Shown here: piece by piece, positions 36,668 through 45,680 of the stretch
How the letters are laid out: each line of letters begins with the position of its first letter
How positions within the stretch are numbered: the first letter of the stretch is position 1
DNA from: Methylocystis sp.
Lineage (GTDB): Bacteria > Pseudomonadota > Alphaproteobacteria > Rhizobiales > Beijerinckiaceae
Direction of reading: 5' to 3'
Assembly: GCA_016178015.1 (NCBI GenBank)
Contig: JACOUB010000045.1
Coordinates: 1-64,000, forward strand
DNA length: 64,000 nt
Translations under genes and position numbers: made by a program
Notes under the pieces: model-generated
What the model saw: the letters and a program-made list of their open reading frames with translations, nothing else
What the model was told of the DNA's origin: nothing
Database searches by the model: none

Positions 36668-37636
36668 ATGAACGTTCAACCACGCCGCTCGAAACCGCCC
36701 TTGAAAATTCTGCTGTGTTCGCCGCGCGGCTTTTGCGCAGGCGTCGTGCGGGCGATCGACGCCGTGGAGCGGGCTCTCGCCCAATTCGGCCCGCCCGTTT
36801 ACGTGCGCCACGAGATCGTGCACAACCGCTATGTGGTGGAGACGCTCAAGGCCAAGGGCGCGGTGTTCGTCGAGGATTTGGACGAAGTTCCGGATACCCA
36901 TGCGCCGGTGATCTTCTCCGCGCATGGCGTGTCGAAAGCCGTGTCCGCAATTGCGATCGAACGCAATCTCCTCGCCATCGACGCGACCTGCCCGCTCGTC
37001 ACCAAGGTGCATCGCGAGGCGGAGATCCACTGGCGGCGCGGGCGCAGAGTGCTGCTCGTCGGCCATTCAGGCCATCCCGAGGTCGTCGGCACCATGGGAC
37101 AATTGCCGCCTGGCGCGGTGGTGCTGGTCGAATCCGTCGCCGACGTGACGGCCCTCCAGCTCGAAGACGAGAGCAATCTCGCCTATGTCACGCAGACGAC
37201 TCTCTCGGTCGACGATTCGCAAATTATCATCGAGGCGCTGACGCGCCGTTTTCCCCACATCATCTGTCCGCATCGTGAAGATATCTGCTACGCGACGACC
37301 AATCGTCAGGCCGCCGTGAAACGGGTCGCGCCGCATGTCGACGCGGTCATCGTCGTCGGCTCGCCCAATTCCTCGAACTCCCAACGCTTACGCGAGGTCG
37401 CGGAGCGCTCCGGCGCGCCGGCGCAGCTGGTGCAAGGAAAAGGCGAGATCGACTGGTCCGTGTTGGGCGCCGTCCGTTCCTTGGGGATAACGGCTGGCGC
37501 TTCGGCGCCTGAGGTGCTCGTCGAGGAAATCATGGAAGCCTTCGCCGAACGATACGAGATTTCCATCGAAACCGTTTTCACGGCCGACGAAAGCATTTCC
37601 TTTCCGTTGCCGAAGGAATTGCGCGCCATTGCGTGA
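36668..37636 (+). CDS. ispH: 4-hydroxy-3-methylbut-2-enyl diphosphate reductase
   Basis: Last enzyme of the MEP isoprenoid pathway, an Fe-S protein. The three cluster Cys are C23 (GFCAGV), C108 ([11 protein letters not shown]) and C207 (ICYATTNRQ). Other signatures: [57 protein letters not shown] and [10 protein letters not shown]. Length 322. The start at 36668 is ATG; in-frame upstream sequence is not conserved-looking. It leads the set ispH-thrB-rnhA that is common in rhizobia-type genomes, though separated here from thrB by repeats. Confidence 0.97.
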   Translation: MNVQPRRSKPPLKILLCSPRGFCAGVVRAIDAVERALAQFGPPVYVRHEIVHNRYVVETLKAKGAVFVEDLDEVPDTHAPVIFSAHGVSKAVSAIAIERNLLAIDATCPLVTKVHREAEIHWRRGRRVLLVGHSGHPEVVGTMGQLPPGAVVLVESVADVTALQLEDESNLAYVTQTTLSVDDSQIIIEALTRRFPHIICPHREDICYATTNRQAAVKRVAPHVDAVIVVGSPNSSNSQRLREVAERSGAPAQLVQGKGEIDWSVLGAVRSLGITAGASAPEVLVEEIMEAFAERYEISIETVFTADESISFPLPKELRAIA

Positions 37637-37653
37637 GGGACGACGCGGCGCCT

Positions 37654-37820
37654 TTCCCTCTCCCCGCTTGCGGGGAGAGGGTCAGGGTGAGGGGCTTGGG
37701 GTATTGCGCCGAATGCCGATATGTCAGTGGATTCATGGGCGTCATCAGCGTTTCGGACAATACCCCTGGCCCCTCACCCCAGCCCTCTCCCCGTGAACGG
37801 GGAGAGGGGGCGCGTCCGAT
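37654..37820. repeat. Family C palindromic repeat, copy 2
   Basis: CCCTCTCCCCGCTTGCGGGG...(37654-37679) and CCCTCTCCCCGTGAACGGGG...(37793-37818) are hairpins; between them the flanking words TGAGGGGCTTGGGGTATTG and ACAATACCCCTGGCCCCTCA form a larger inverted repeat. Located between ispH and thrB. Confidence 0.88.
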
Positions 37821-37915
37821 CGATTCGATTTCTCGAACGCGTCCGTTGTTATTGTTCGTCCCGCCCCGAACCGCTTTGCAGTTCAAAGATACCTCCCCTC
37901 CAACCCATGAACGCC

Positions 37916-38881
37916 ATGGCCGTTTATACGGAAGTCAGCGACGCAGAACTGATCGCCTTCCTCGCGACCTATGATCTGGGCGAACTGCTGGCTTGCAAGG
38001 GCATCGCCGAGGGCGTCGAGAATTCGAACTTCTATCTGCATGTCAGCGCCGGCAGTTTCATTCTCACCCTTTACGAGAAGCGCGTCGCGCAGGAAGACGT
38101 TCCCTTCTTTCTCGCGCTGATGGAGCATTTGGCGGCGCACGGCCTTAACTGTCCACGGCCGGTGCGCAACAGCGCCGGCGCGGCGCTCGGCCGGCTGGCG
38201 AAACGGCCCGCCGCGATCGTCACCTTCCTCGACGGCTACGCCATCCACCATCCGAACGTGGCCCATTGCGCAGCGCTGGGCGAGGCGCTCGCCAAACTCC
38301 ATCTCGCCGGCGCGGGCTTTCCCCTGCGCCGCGCCAACGCCCTGTCCGTCGAAGGGTGGCGCAAGCTTTTCGCTCCTGCCGCGGCGCGCGCCGATGAAGT
38401 GGCGGCGGGGCTCGAGCAAATCGTGACGGCGGAGCTCGATCATCTCGAGCGATTGTGGCCGCGACACTTGCCGCTCGGCGTGATCCACGCCGATCTTTTT
38501 CCAGACAACGTCCTCTTTGTCGGCGACCGAATTTCCGGCCTGATCGACTTCTACTTCGCCTGCACCGACGCGCTCGCCTATGACATCGCCATTTGCCTCA
38601 ACGCCTGGTGTTTCGACGCAAACGGATCCTTCGATGCGGCGAAGAGCCGGGCGTTGCTCGACGCCTATCGGGCCTTGCGTCCGTTGGAGAGACGCGAAAT
38701 CGAACAGTTGCCGGTGCTGGCGCGCGGCGCGGCTGTGCGCTTTCTGCTGACCCGCTTCGTCGATCAGCTCGAGGCGCCGCGGGGCGCCCTGGTGCGTCTA
38801 AAGGATCCGCTCGAATATCTGACGAAATTGCGGTTTCACCAGAAGGTCGCGACGGCGGCGGACTACGGGCTTTCGCCGTGA
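37916..38881 (+). CDS. thrB: Homoserine kinase (aminoglycoside-phosphotransferase fold)
   Basis: Threonine pathway kinase of the alphaproteobacterial ThrB type (321 residues), related to APH kinases and not to the GHMP homoserine kinase. Signatures: [20 protein letters not shown], the catalytic HADLFPDN and [26 protein letters not shown] at 37916 begins the conserved MAVYTEVSD; another ATG lies nine bases earlier. The last codons overlap the GTG start of rnhA by four bases, showing translational coupling. Confidence 0.95.
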   Translation: MAVYTEVSDAELIAFLATYDLGELLACKGIAEGVENSNFYLHVSAGSFILTLYEKRVAQEDVPFFLALMEHLAAHGLNCPRPVRNSAGAALGRLAKRPAAIVTFLDGYAIHHPNVAHCAALGEALAKLHLAGAGFPLRRANALSVEGWRKLFAPAAARADEVAAGLEQIVTAELDHLERLWPRHLPLGVIHADLFPDNVLFVGDRISGLIDFYFACTDALAYDIAICLNAWCFDANGSFDAAKSRALLDAYRALRPLERREIEQLPVLARGAAVRFLLTRFVDQLEAPRGALVRLKDPLEYLTKLRFHQKVATAADYGLSP

Positions 38882-39321
38882 GCGGGCGCGTCGCGGTCTG
38901 GACGGACGGCGCTTGTTCCGGCAATCCGGGGCCGGGCGGCTGGGGCGCCATCTTGCGGTTCGGCGAACGCGAAAAAGAGCTTAAGGGCGGCGAGAGCGCG
39001 ACCACCAACAACCGCATGGAGCTGACCGCCGCGATCGTCGCGCTGGAGGCGCTGACGCGGCCCTGCGCCGTCGATCTCTACACGGATTCGCAATACCTGC
39101 GCGGCGGCGTCACCTCGTGGATGGACGCCTGGAAGGCGCGCGGCTGGAAGACCGCCGACAAGAAGCCGGTGAAGAATGTCGACCTGTGGCTGCGCCTGGA
39201 GGCGGCGGCGGATCGCCACGACGTTTCCTGGCATTGGGTGCGAGGCCACGCCGACGATGCGATGAACGCGCGCGCCGACGCGCTGGCCCGCGCCGGCATG
39301 GCGCCGTTCCGGAAAAAATGA
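38878..39321 (+). CDS. rnhA: Ribonuclease HI
   Basis: Removes RNA from RNA-DNA hybrids. The four catalytic acids are D10, E48, D70 and D134; [16 protein letters not shown] and MELTAAI and TDSQYL are family blocks. 147 residues. GTG start overlapping the thrB stop. Confidence 0.96.
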   Translation: MSGRVAVWTDGACSGNPGPGGWGAILRFGEREKELKGGESATTNNRMELTAAIVALEALTRPCAVDLYTDSQYLRGGVTSWMDAWKARGWKTADKKPVKNVDLWLRLEAAADRHDVSWHWVRGHADDAMNARADALARAGMAPFRKK

Positions 39322-39429
39322 CCGGGGGGCTTGCCGCCCCGACTTTGAATCTCATATTTGATACATAAACTCTTCTCAAACTGGGCGCGGCTGCCGCCGC
39401 GCCTTCTCTTTGGCAAATCAGGGCGCCTC

Positions 39430-39603
39430 CCTTCTCCCGTTCCACGGGAGAAGGTGGGCCGACGCAGTCGGCTCGGATGAGGGCGCAGGCCGCATCGCCA
39501 ACAAATGCGGGTCAGGCGCAACACCATTATCGACGCATTGCGACAATCGCGGCGACCCTCATCCGGCGCTCCGCGCCACCTTCTCCCGTTTTACGGGAGA
39601 AGG
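39430..39603. repeat. Family C palindromic repeat, copy 3
   Basis: CCTTCTCCCGTTCCACGGGA... at 39430-39454 and CCTTCTCCCGTTTTACGGGA... at 39579-39603, each a hairpin, with inner words GGATGAGGG and CCCTCATCCG inverted. It lies in the 307-base gap between rnhA and the peroxiredoxin. Confidence 0.85.
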
Positions 39604-39628
39604 GATGCGCCCCTCGAAACTGGCAAAG

Positions 39629-40114
39629 TCAAATCTGTTCGAGCAGCCTTTCGGCGCCGGAGGCGACGGCTTTGCCGGGCGCTTCCTCGACGTTCAGCTT
39701 TTTCACCACGCCGTCGTCGACCAGCATCGAATACCGCTGCGAGCGAACGCCGAGGCCGCGTTCGCTCAAGTCCACAGAAAGACCGATGGCCTTGGCGAAA
39801 TTGGCGCTCCCGTCGGCGAGGAAGATGATCTTGCCGTCCGCGCCCGTGGCCTTGGCCCAGGCGTCCATGACAAACGCGTCGTTGACGCTGGTGACGGCGA
39901 TTTTATGAACGCCCTTGGCTTTGAAGCGATCGACGGCGGCAAGAAAGCCTGGAAGATGAATGCCGTGGCAAACCGGCGTGAACGCGCCCGGCAGCCCGAA
40001 CAGCGCCACCTTGGCGCCGCCGAACGCCTCTTTCGTCGTCATGCCCTTCGGCCCTTCCGGCGTCATCACCATAAAGGTTGCCTGCGGCAAACGATCGCCT
40101 ATTTGAATCGTCAT
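39629..40114 (-). CDS. Peroxiredoxin (Prx5/AhpE-like)
   Basis: A 161-residue thiol peroxidase. The peroxidatic Cys is C49 in GLPGAFTPVCHGIHLP, the Prx5-type motif. No second Cys typical of 2-Cys enzymes is seen, so a 1-Cys mechanism or glutathione/thioredoxin reduction is likely. The gene faces rnhA convergently; the order ispH-thrB-rnhA-prx is typical of Rhizobiales. Confidence 0.94.
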   Translation of the reverse strand: MTIQIGDRLPQATFMVMTPEGPKGMTTKEAFGGAKVALFGLPGAFTPVCHGIHLPGFLAAVDRFKAKGVHKIAVTSVNDAFVMDAWAKATGADGKIIFLADGSANFAKAIGLSVDLSERGLGVRSQRYSMLVDDGVVKKLNVEEAPGKAVASGAERLLEQI

Positions 40115-40130
40115 GGCTTTTTTTCTCTAC

Positions 40131-41024
40131 TCAGGGCGTGGCGAAAACCGCGCCTTCTTTTTTCAATTGGCGCCCGCTCGTCGCGCCGGCGCTCACATCC
40201 AAGAGCACCTGCGCCTCCAGCGCTTCGCTCTCGGTTGCGATCGTCACGCGCGCGGCAAGGGCGGCGCCGGGCCTGTTGACCGCCGAGCAGCAAGATGCGA
40301 GCCGCAACTCGAAAGCGTTGTCGCCTTCGCCGCGTCGGCTCTCGAGATAGAAGGGCTCCGGCGCTTCCGCGAAGAGATCGGTCGCTCGCTCCGATCCGAG
40401 ATAGCGCACGATCCAGACGTCGTCCTCGCCGCCCCGCCGCGTGACGGCGACGAGCCGGCGCGCCTCGGATTCGGCAAGCTTTCTTGGGACCGTCGTCTCG
40501 GCGCTGGCGATTGCCGCAGAGAATGGCGAGTCTCCCATCATCGGCAGCAAGAGCGACAACTGCGCCTTCGCCGGCAGGCAAATCGTCCCACAGGCGGCGT
40601 AATCGAAAGCCAGCCGCAGCGACACGGGCCGTTGCGGATCGCGCGGCGTGACGTGAACGGGAAAGATCACGCGCCGATCGTAACCGGCGACCTCGCTTCC
40701 CGCCTCGACGATATGCTTCGGCGTCGGATAGAGCACGTCGATCTCGCCGACGTTGTCGGAGCGCGAGAAGTCGAAAACGGGCGGCGCCCCTGCGTCGCCT
40801 GGCTGCCGCCAGTAGGTAATGATTTGGGGCTCGAGTTCGACTTCGACGCCGAGGTGATAGACGCCAGCGCGAGCGGCGCCGGCGGTCAGAAGCCGCACCG
40901 CGGACTGGGGTCCGCGCACGGCAGCCGAAGCGAAAACCGCTTCATCGGCGTGGGCGGAGAAAACGAAAAACGCCGTCACCACGGCGCCGAACGGCCATAT
41001 TCGCGCAGACATCCGATCGAACAT
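40131..41024 (-). CDS. Exported DsbD N-terminal-like protein
   Basis: A 297-residue protein with a signal peptide (residues 1-26, ending SAHA). The body has the DsbD alpha-domain pattern GVYHLGVEVELEPQIITYWRQPGDAGAPP and the paired Cys C145 and C149 in YAACGTICLPA, which in DsbD shuttle electrons in the periplasm. The membrane and gamma parts of DsbD are absent, so it would be a stand-alone thiol protein. It is the upstream neighbour of the peroxiredoxin on the same strand, with 16 bases between. Confidence 0.85.
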   Translation of the reverse strand: MFDRMSARIWPFGAVVTAFFVFSAHADEAVFASAAVRGPQSAVRLLTAGAARAGVYHLGVEVELEPQIITYWRQPGDAGAPPVFDFSRSDNVGEIDVLYPTPKHIVEAGSEVAGYDRRVIFPVHVTPRDPQRPVSLRLAFDYAACGTICLPAKAQLSLLLPMMGDSPFSAAIASAETTVPRKLAESEARRLVAVTRRGGEDDVWIVRYLGSERATDLFAEAPEPFYLESRRGEGDNAFELRLASCCSAVNRPGAALAARVTIATESEALEAQVLLDVSAGATSGRQLKKEGAVFATP

Positions 41025-41108
41025 GGAAATCGCTTGCTCCCGCTTGTCGCCCCTCGACCCCCTCTAACGGCGCTTGTGAAGGACGTGTGGCGAGGATAAC
41101 ATAAATCT

Positions 41109-41753
41109 ATGATCCCTCTCGGCAAGAAGCAAGAAAACAAAGGCGCGGCCGGCAAAGCCAAGCAACCTGCGAGCCGCAAATATCTTGATGGGCAGATGCT
41201 TGTCGCTATGCCGGGCATGTTGGATGAGCGTTTTGCGCGCGCCGTCATCTACCTCTGCGCCCATTCGGCGGAGGGCGCCATGGGCATCATCGTCAACCAG
41301 CCGGCGCAGATCAAGAATTTCCCCGATCTCCTCGTGCAGTTGCAGGTGATCGCGCCGCGCGAGCGCATCAGCCTGCCGCCGGCGACCGAAGAAATTCAGG
41401 TGCTGAGGGGCGGGCCGGTGCAGACGGACCGCGGCTTCGTGTTGCATTCTGCGGACTTCTTCATCGACAATTCGACTCTGCCGATCGACGACGGGGTCTC
41501 GCTGACCGCGACCATCGACATCTTGCGCGCCATCGCCGCGGGCGAGGGGCCGCATCAGGCCCTTCTGGCGCTGGGCTACGCCGGCTGGGACGCAGGGCAG
41601 CTCGAGGATGAAATCCAGCATAATGGCTGGCTGAATTGCCCGGCCGATCCTGCGCTGTTGTTTGATCGCGATCTCAATTCGAAATATGCGCGCGCCCTCC
41701 GCTCGATCGGCATCGATCTGGAGCGGCTATCGTCGAGCGCCGGACACGCCTGA
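41109..41753 (+). CDS. YqgE/AlgH family protein
   Basis: A 214-residue protein of the UPF0301 family: [39 protein letters not shown] at the start, [14 protein letters not shown] in the middle and [17 protein letters not shown] near the end. The role is not firmly known; AlgH has been linked to alginate regulation in pseudomonads. The start at 41109 is ATG and the gene is divergent from the DsbD-like gene. Confidence 0.93.
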   Translation: MIPLGKKQENKGAAGKAKQPASRKYLDGQMLVAMPGMLDERFARAVIYLCAHSAEGAMGIIVNQPAQIKNFPDLLVQLQVIAPRERISLPPATEEIQVLRGGPVQTDRGFVLHSADFFIDNSTLPIDDGVSLTATIDILRAIAAGEGPHQALLALGYAGWDAGQLEDEIQHNGWLNCPADPALLFDRDLNSKYARALRSIGIDLERLSSSAGHA

Positions 41754-42113
41754 ACTAGACGTCCAATCCTTCCTGCGCTCACGCAATAGTTCGGCGGGCG
41801 GCGGCGATTCCCCCTCAACGCGACTCTCGGCCTAACTCGGAGGACGGGACGGACGCGCGTAGGCGCCGGCCGGGCGGCGACTAATGTCCAAAATTCTCGT
41901 GGCCACAAGCGGGCGCCGGTCATCTAACGGCAGTCGTGGTGAACGAGCGATAACCGCCGCCAATCAAGCTTCTCAGCGAGTGGCGAACCAAGACGCAGTT
42001 TATTGCCGTGAGTCTCGCCTCCGGGAGCGCGCTCTTTAACGCTTCGGTAAGTCGCGGACGATACGTTGCGCTACTAGAAGTTGCAAACAGACTTGCGAGG
42101 GGCGTGGCGTACT
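41754..42113. other. Intergenic region without recognised content
   Basis: 360 bases between the yqgE-type gene and the MHYT signalling gene. I see no open frame with native codon use, no strong palindrome and no clear promoter. It probably holds the promoter of the downstream gene. Confidence 0.5.
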
Positions 42114-44540
42114 ATGCTTGCCATCTACAACTGCATCGTTAACGCGCACGACTTGCGGCTGGTGGGTCTGGCGGCAATTATTTGCCTGCTTGCTTCATTC
42201 ACAGCGATCACGCTGCTGCACCACGTCCGCAAATCAACCGCCCAGATGCGCCACGTCTGGCTCGCTGTTTCCGCCGTTGCGACCGGATTCGGAATCTGGG
42301 CGACGCATTTCATCGCCATGCTGGCCTTCTCGCCGGGGTTGCCGAGCGCCTACAACACTGCCCTGACGATTCTTTCGCTGATCGGGGCGATCATCGTGAC
42401 GGGCGGGGGCCTCGCCATGGCGCTGTCGGCGTCGCTGCCAGGCGCCGCTGCGCTCGGAGGCATGATCGTGGGCGGCGGCATCGCCGTGATGCATTACACC
42501 GGCATGGCCGCCTTCGAGATCGCAGGACGAATCGTGTGGGATCCGGCGCTGGTGGCGGCCTCCATTGCGCTTGGCGGCGCTCTCGGCGCGGTCGCGCTGC
42601 CGACGGGGCTGCGCAGCAATACGATGAAGTGGCGGATTTACGGCGCCCTGCTGCTGACCGCGGCGATCGTCAGCCACCATTTTACCGCGATGGGCGCCGT
42701 AACGATCGTTCCTGATCCCACGATCAGGGTGTCCGCGTCGGCATTGTCGACGAGCTGGCTGGCGGTTGCCGTCGCATTCGCGAGCTTCACGATCCTCATT
42801 CTCGCCTTGGCAGGCTTGGCGCTCGATGCCCGCGATCAGCGTCGATCCGAACTCGAAGCCGACCGGATGCGCGGCCTCGCCAATGCCGCCGTGGAGGGGC
42901 TCATCGTTTGCAGGGACCATGTCATCGTGACGGCCAACACTAGTTTCACCACGCTCGTCGACGCCGGCGACGAGGAGGTGGTCGGGGCGAAGTTTGACGC
43001 GTATTTCCCCGACGAGACGCTTTGCGCGAAACTTCTTGCCCGGCCCAGTCAGCCCATGGAGGCCGAGGTGCGCCGCCGCGACGGGTCGCTCATTCCGGTC
43101 GAGCTGATTCTGCGCTTCATCGATTTTGCAGGCAAGCCGCATCAGGCCATCGCCGTACGCGACCTCAGCTCGCGCAAGCAGGCCGAACAGAATATTCGCT
43201 TCCTGGCCTACCATGACACGCTCACGGGGCTGCCGAACCGCAGCAGCTTTTTCAATAAACTCGATCAGGAAATCGACGCGGCGCTCGCCGCCGGGCAGCG
43301 CGTGGGCCTGCTTTGCCTCGACCTCGACCACCTCAAGGAGGTCAATGATCTGTTCGGTCACGCCGCCGGCGACGCATTGCTCCAGACGATCGCCAAGGCC
43401 GTGACCGGCGTGCTCGACTCGAACCAGATGATGGCCCGGCTCGGCGGCGACGAATTCGCGGTCATCCTGCCGGCGATTCCAGGTCCGAGCGTAGCCGGTC
43501 GGGTGGCGGAGAACATTCTCCAGGCGCTGCGCGCCGAGAACGAAAAGCCGGTCACCACGGCAATGATGTCGACCAGCATCGGCATTGCGATCTGCCCCAA
43601 CGATGCGACCGATGGCAAATTGCTCCTCGCTCACGCCGACACGGCGTTGTATCGCGCCAAGATGGAAGAACGCGGCGCCTACCGGTTCTTCGAAGCGACG
43701 ATGGGCGCCGAGGTTCACGATCGCCGCCTCCTGGAGCAGGACCTGCGTCACGCCGTCGCACGCGGCGAGTTGCATCTCGTCTACCAGCCGCAAAAGAATA
43801 TCAAGACCGACGAGATCATCGGATTCGAGGTTCTGCTTCGCTGGAAGCATGGCGCCCGTGGAGAAATATCGCCAACCATATTCATTACGATGGCGGAGGA
43901 GAGCGGCGCGATCCTAGAGATCGGCGAGTGGGTTCTGCGAGCGGCGTGTAGCGAAGCGGCGCACTGGACACGCCCTCTGACGATCGCCGTCAACGTATCG
44001 GCGGTCCAGCTTCACAATGTGAATTTTGCCCGTCAAGTGCATGAGATATTGTTCCAGACCGGACTGCCGGCGAACAGATTGGAACTCGAGATCACCGAGA
44101 CGGCGCTGATCCGCGACATGAAGCGCGCCCTCGCGACGCTGCGCCAACTCAAGGCGTTGGGAATCCGAATTGCGATGGACGATTTCGGCACTGGATATTC
44201 GTCGCTGTCCAATCTTCGCGCCTTCCCGTTCGACAAGATCAAGATCGACACCTCCTTCATCAAGTCCGTCGACTCGAACAAGCAAGCCGCCACCATCGTG
44301 CGCGCCGTGCTCGGCCTCGGCCGCGGTCTCGGCTTGCCGGTGCTGGCGGAGGGCGTCGAGACGCCGGACGAACTCAAATTTCTTTCCAACGAGCTCTGCA
44401 ACGAGGCCCAGGGCTATCTGCTCGGCGCGCCGGCCGCCATCGAGCATTTCCGGCATATCACCGACGGCGCCTTGGATAGCGAGCCGCAGGCGCGCTCGAC
44501 TTCCGCATCCAAAGAAAGGCTGCGCGTCGTGGGCGAATAA
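42114..44540 (+). CDS. MHYT-PAS-GGDEF-EAL cyclic di-GMP signalling protein
   Basis: An 808-residue inner-membrane protein. Residues 1-230 carry seven membrane segments with the MHYT repeats (HFIAMLAF, MHYTGM, HHFTAMG), thought to bind copper and sense O2, CO or NO. A PAS-like sensor (about 265-370) follows, then GGDEF (444-448, LGGDEFAVIL) for c-di-GMP synthesis and an EAL domain whose signature is EVLLR at 572-576 with DDFGTGYSSL near 689. Both active sites look largely intact; EVL is an accepted variant. It may make or degrade c-di-GMP depending on signal. The start at 42114 begins the conserved LAIYNCIVNAHDLRL. Confidence 0.93.
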   Translation: MLAIYNCIVNAHDLRLVGLAAIICLLASFTAITLLHHVRKSTAQMRHVWLAVSAVATGFGIWATHFIAMLAFSPGLPSAYNTALTILSLIGAIIVTGGGLAMALSASLPGAAALGGMIVGGGIAVMHYTGMAAFEIAGRIVWDPALVAASIALGGALGAVALPTGLRSNTMKWRIYGALLLTAAIVSHHFTAMGAVTIVPDPTIRVSASALSTSWLAVAVAFASFTILILALAGLALDARDQRRSELEADRMRGLANAAVEGLIVCRDHVIVTANTSFTTLVDAGDEEVVGAKFDAYFPDETLCAKLLARPSQPMEAEVRRRDGSLIPVELILRFIDFAGKPHQAIAVRDLSSRKQAEQNIRFLAYHDTLTGLPNRSSFFNKLDQEIDAALAAGQRVGLLCLDLDHLKEVNDLFGHAAGDALLQTIAKAVTGVLDSNQMMARLGGDEFAVILPAIPGPSVAGRVAENILQALRAENEKPVTTAMMSTSIGIAICPNDATDGKLLLAHADTALYRAKMEERGAYRFFEATMGAEVHDRRLLEQDLRHAVARGELHLVYQPQKNIKTDEIIGFEVLLRWKHGARGEISPTIFITMAEESGAILEIGEWVLRAACSEAAHWTRPLTIAVNVSAVQLHNVNFARQVHEILFQTGLPANRLELEITETALIRDMKRALATLRQLKALGIRIAMDDFGTGYSSLSNLRAFPFDKIKIDTSFIKSVDSNKQAATIVRAVLGLGRGLGLPVLAEGVETPDELKFLSNELCNEAQGYLLGAPAAIEHFRHITDGALDSEPQARSTSASKERLRVVGE

Positions 44541-44705
44541 CCAGCAGCCGCTCCAGCGCGGCGACCCTGGACAAATGAATGTCGGGTTCGGGTTGCAAGC
44601 ACAAAATCAAACCGAACCGCTACCGCCGGCCAGAGTCCTCAAAAATCATCGCGTTAACTAAAATTTTCGACCTCGCGTTAACGCGCCGGAGTCCATGTTC
44701 GCGGC

Positions 44706-45560
44706 ATGGCCCGTCGCGTATCGCCATGTCTGTTGGCCCTGTTGGCGCCGCTCACCATCGCGGCGCTGTCGGGGTGCTCGTTTCCGGCCAAACCGCAGCG
44801 TCCGGCCTGGCGCACGCAAGCGGAAAACGCCTGCCTTGCGGAAAAGTTGGCGCCACTGTCCGCCTATGTGCAGATCGCCACCGAGCTCGACGGTCCCGGC
44901 ATTTGCGGGCTGACCAAGCCGTTCAAGGTCACCGCCCTGCAAGGCGGCGCCGTCGCCTTCAACGCCACGGCGACGCTCGATTGCTCGATGGTCGCCGAGC
45001 TCGAGGCGTGGCTCGCCGATATCGTGCAGCCGGCCGCGCAGGCGCGCTTCGGGCAAAGCGTCGCGCAGATCAACTCGATGGGCTCTTACGCCTGCCGCGG
45101 CATGAACAGTCAGCGCGGCGCCAGGCTCTCCGAACATTCGTTCGGCAATGCGCTCGACATCGGCGGCTTCGTGCTCGCCGACGGCCGCGAAATCTCCATC
45201 TTGCGCGACTGGACGCGCGGCGACGAGCAAAGCAAAGACTTTCTGGCCGAGGTGCATGAAGGCGCCTGCCGGCATTTCAGCACCGTGCTGTCGCCCGGCT
45301 CGAACATGTTCCATTACAATCATATCCATGTCGATCTCGCCCTGCACGGCCGCGACGGCGCGCGCCATGTGTGCGAGCCCGCCCCGCGCGACGTCGCGCC
45401 CGCGCCGAGAGAAGAGCCGCTCGTGGCGCGGCGCAGCGTCGATGACGACGACGCCGATGCGGACGAAGCGCCGCCGCGCGCCGCTTTCGACCGCGAGGCT
45501 TTTGGCGGGCGCGAAGATTTCAGAGTCACGACCGCGCCGCTGCCGCCTATTCGCAGGTAA
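44706..45560 (+). CDS. Extensin-like lipoprotein
   Basis: A 284-residue exported protein. The signal peptide ends in a lipobox (LSGC, C24), so it may be anchored to a membrane. The extensin-like C-terminal domain, conserved in rhizobia and relatives, is recognisable: LDCSMVAELEAWL, ARLSEHSFGNALDIGGF and MFHYNHIHVDLALH, with the His and Asp residues of a D,D-carboxypeptidase-like zinc fold. The C-terminus (from residue 230) is Arg/Asp-rich low complexity. Peptidoglycan hydrolysis is inferred. Confidence 0.88.
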   Translation: MARRVSPCLLALLAPLTIAALSGCSFPAKPQRPAWRTQAENACLAEKLAPLSAYVQIATELDGPGICGLTKPFKVTALQGGAVAFNATATLDCSMVAELEAWLADIVQPAAQARFGQSVAQINSMGSYACRGMNSQRGARLSEHSFGNALDIGGFVLADGREISILRDWTRGDEQSKDFLAEVHEGACRHFSTVLSPGSNMFHYNHIHVDLALHGRDGARHVCEPAPRDVAPAPREEPLVARRSVDDDDADADEAPPRAAFDREAFGGREDFRVTTAPLPPIRR

Positions 45561-45680
45561 AACCTAAGCCCGGGCGGCGCCCGCGATGACTGCCCCTTCG
45601 TTCGCAGCCTGCCGCTCTTCCCACAACATATTGCGCGCCTTTTCTTGCATTCCCCGCTCTTTTGTGGCCGTCTGGGCGCC

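Noticed and set aside
42234-43850. A 538-codon complement frame over the MHYT/GGDEF gene
   Set aside because: Antisense shadow; composition rich in His, Arg and Gln.
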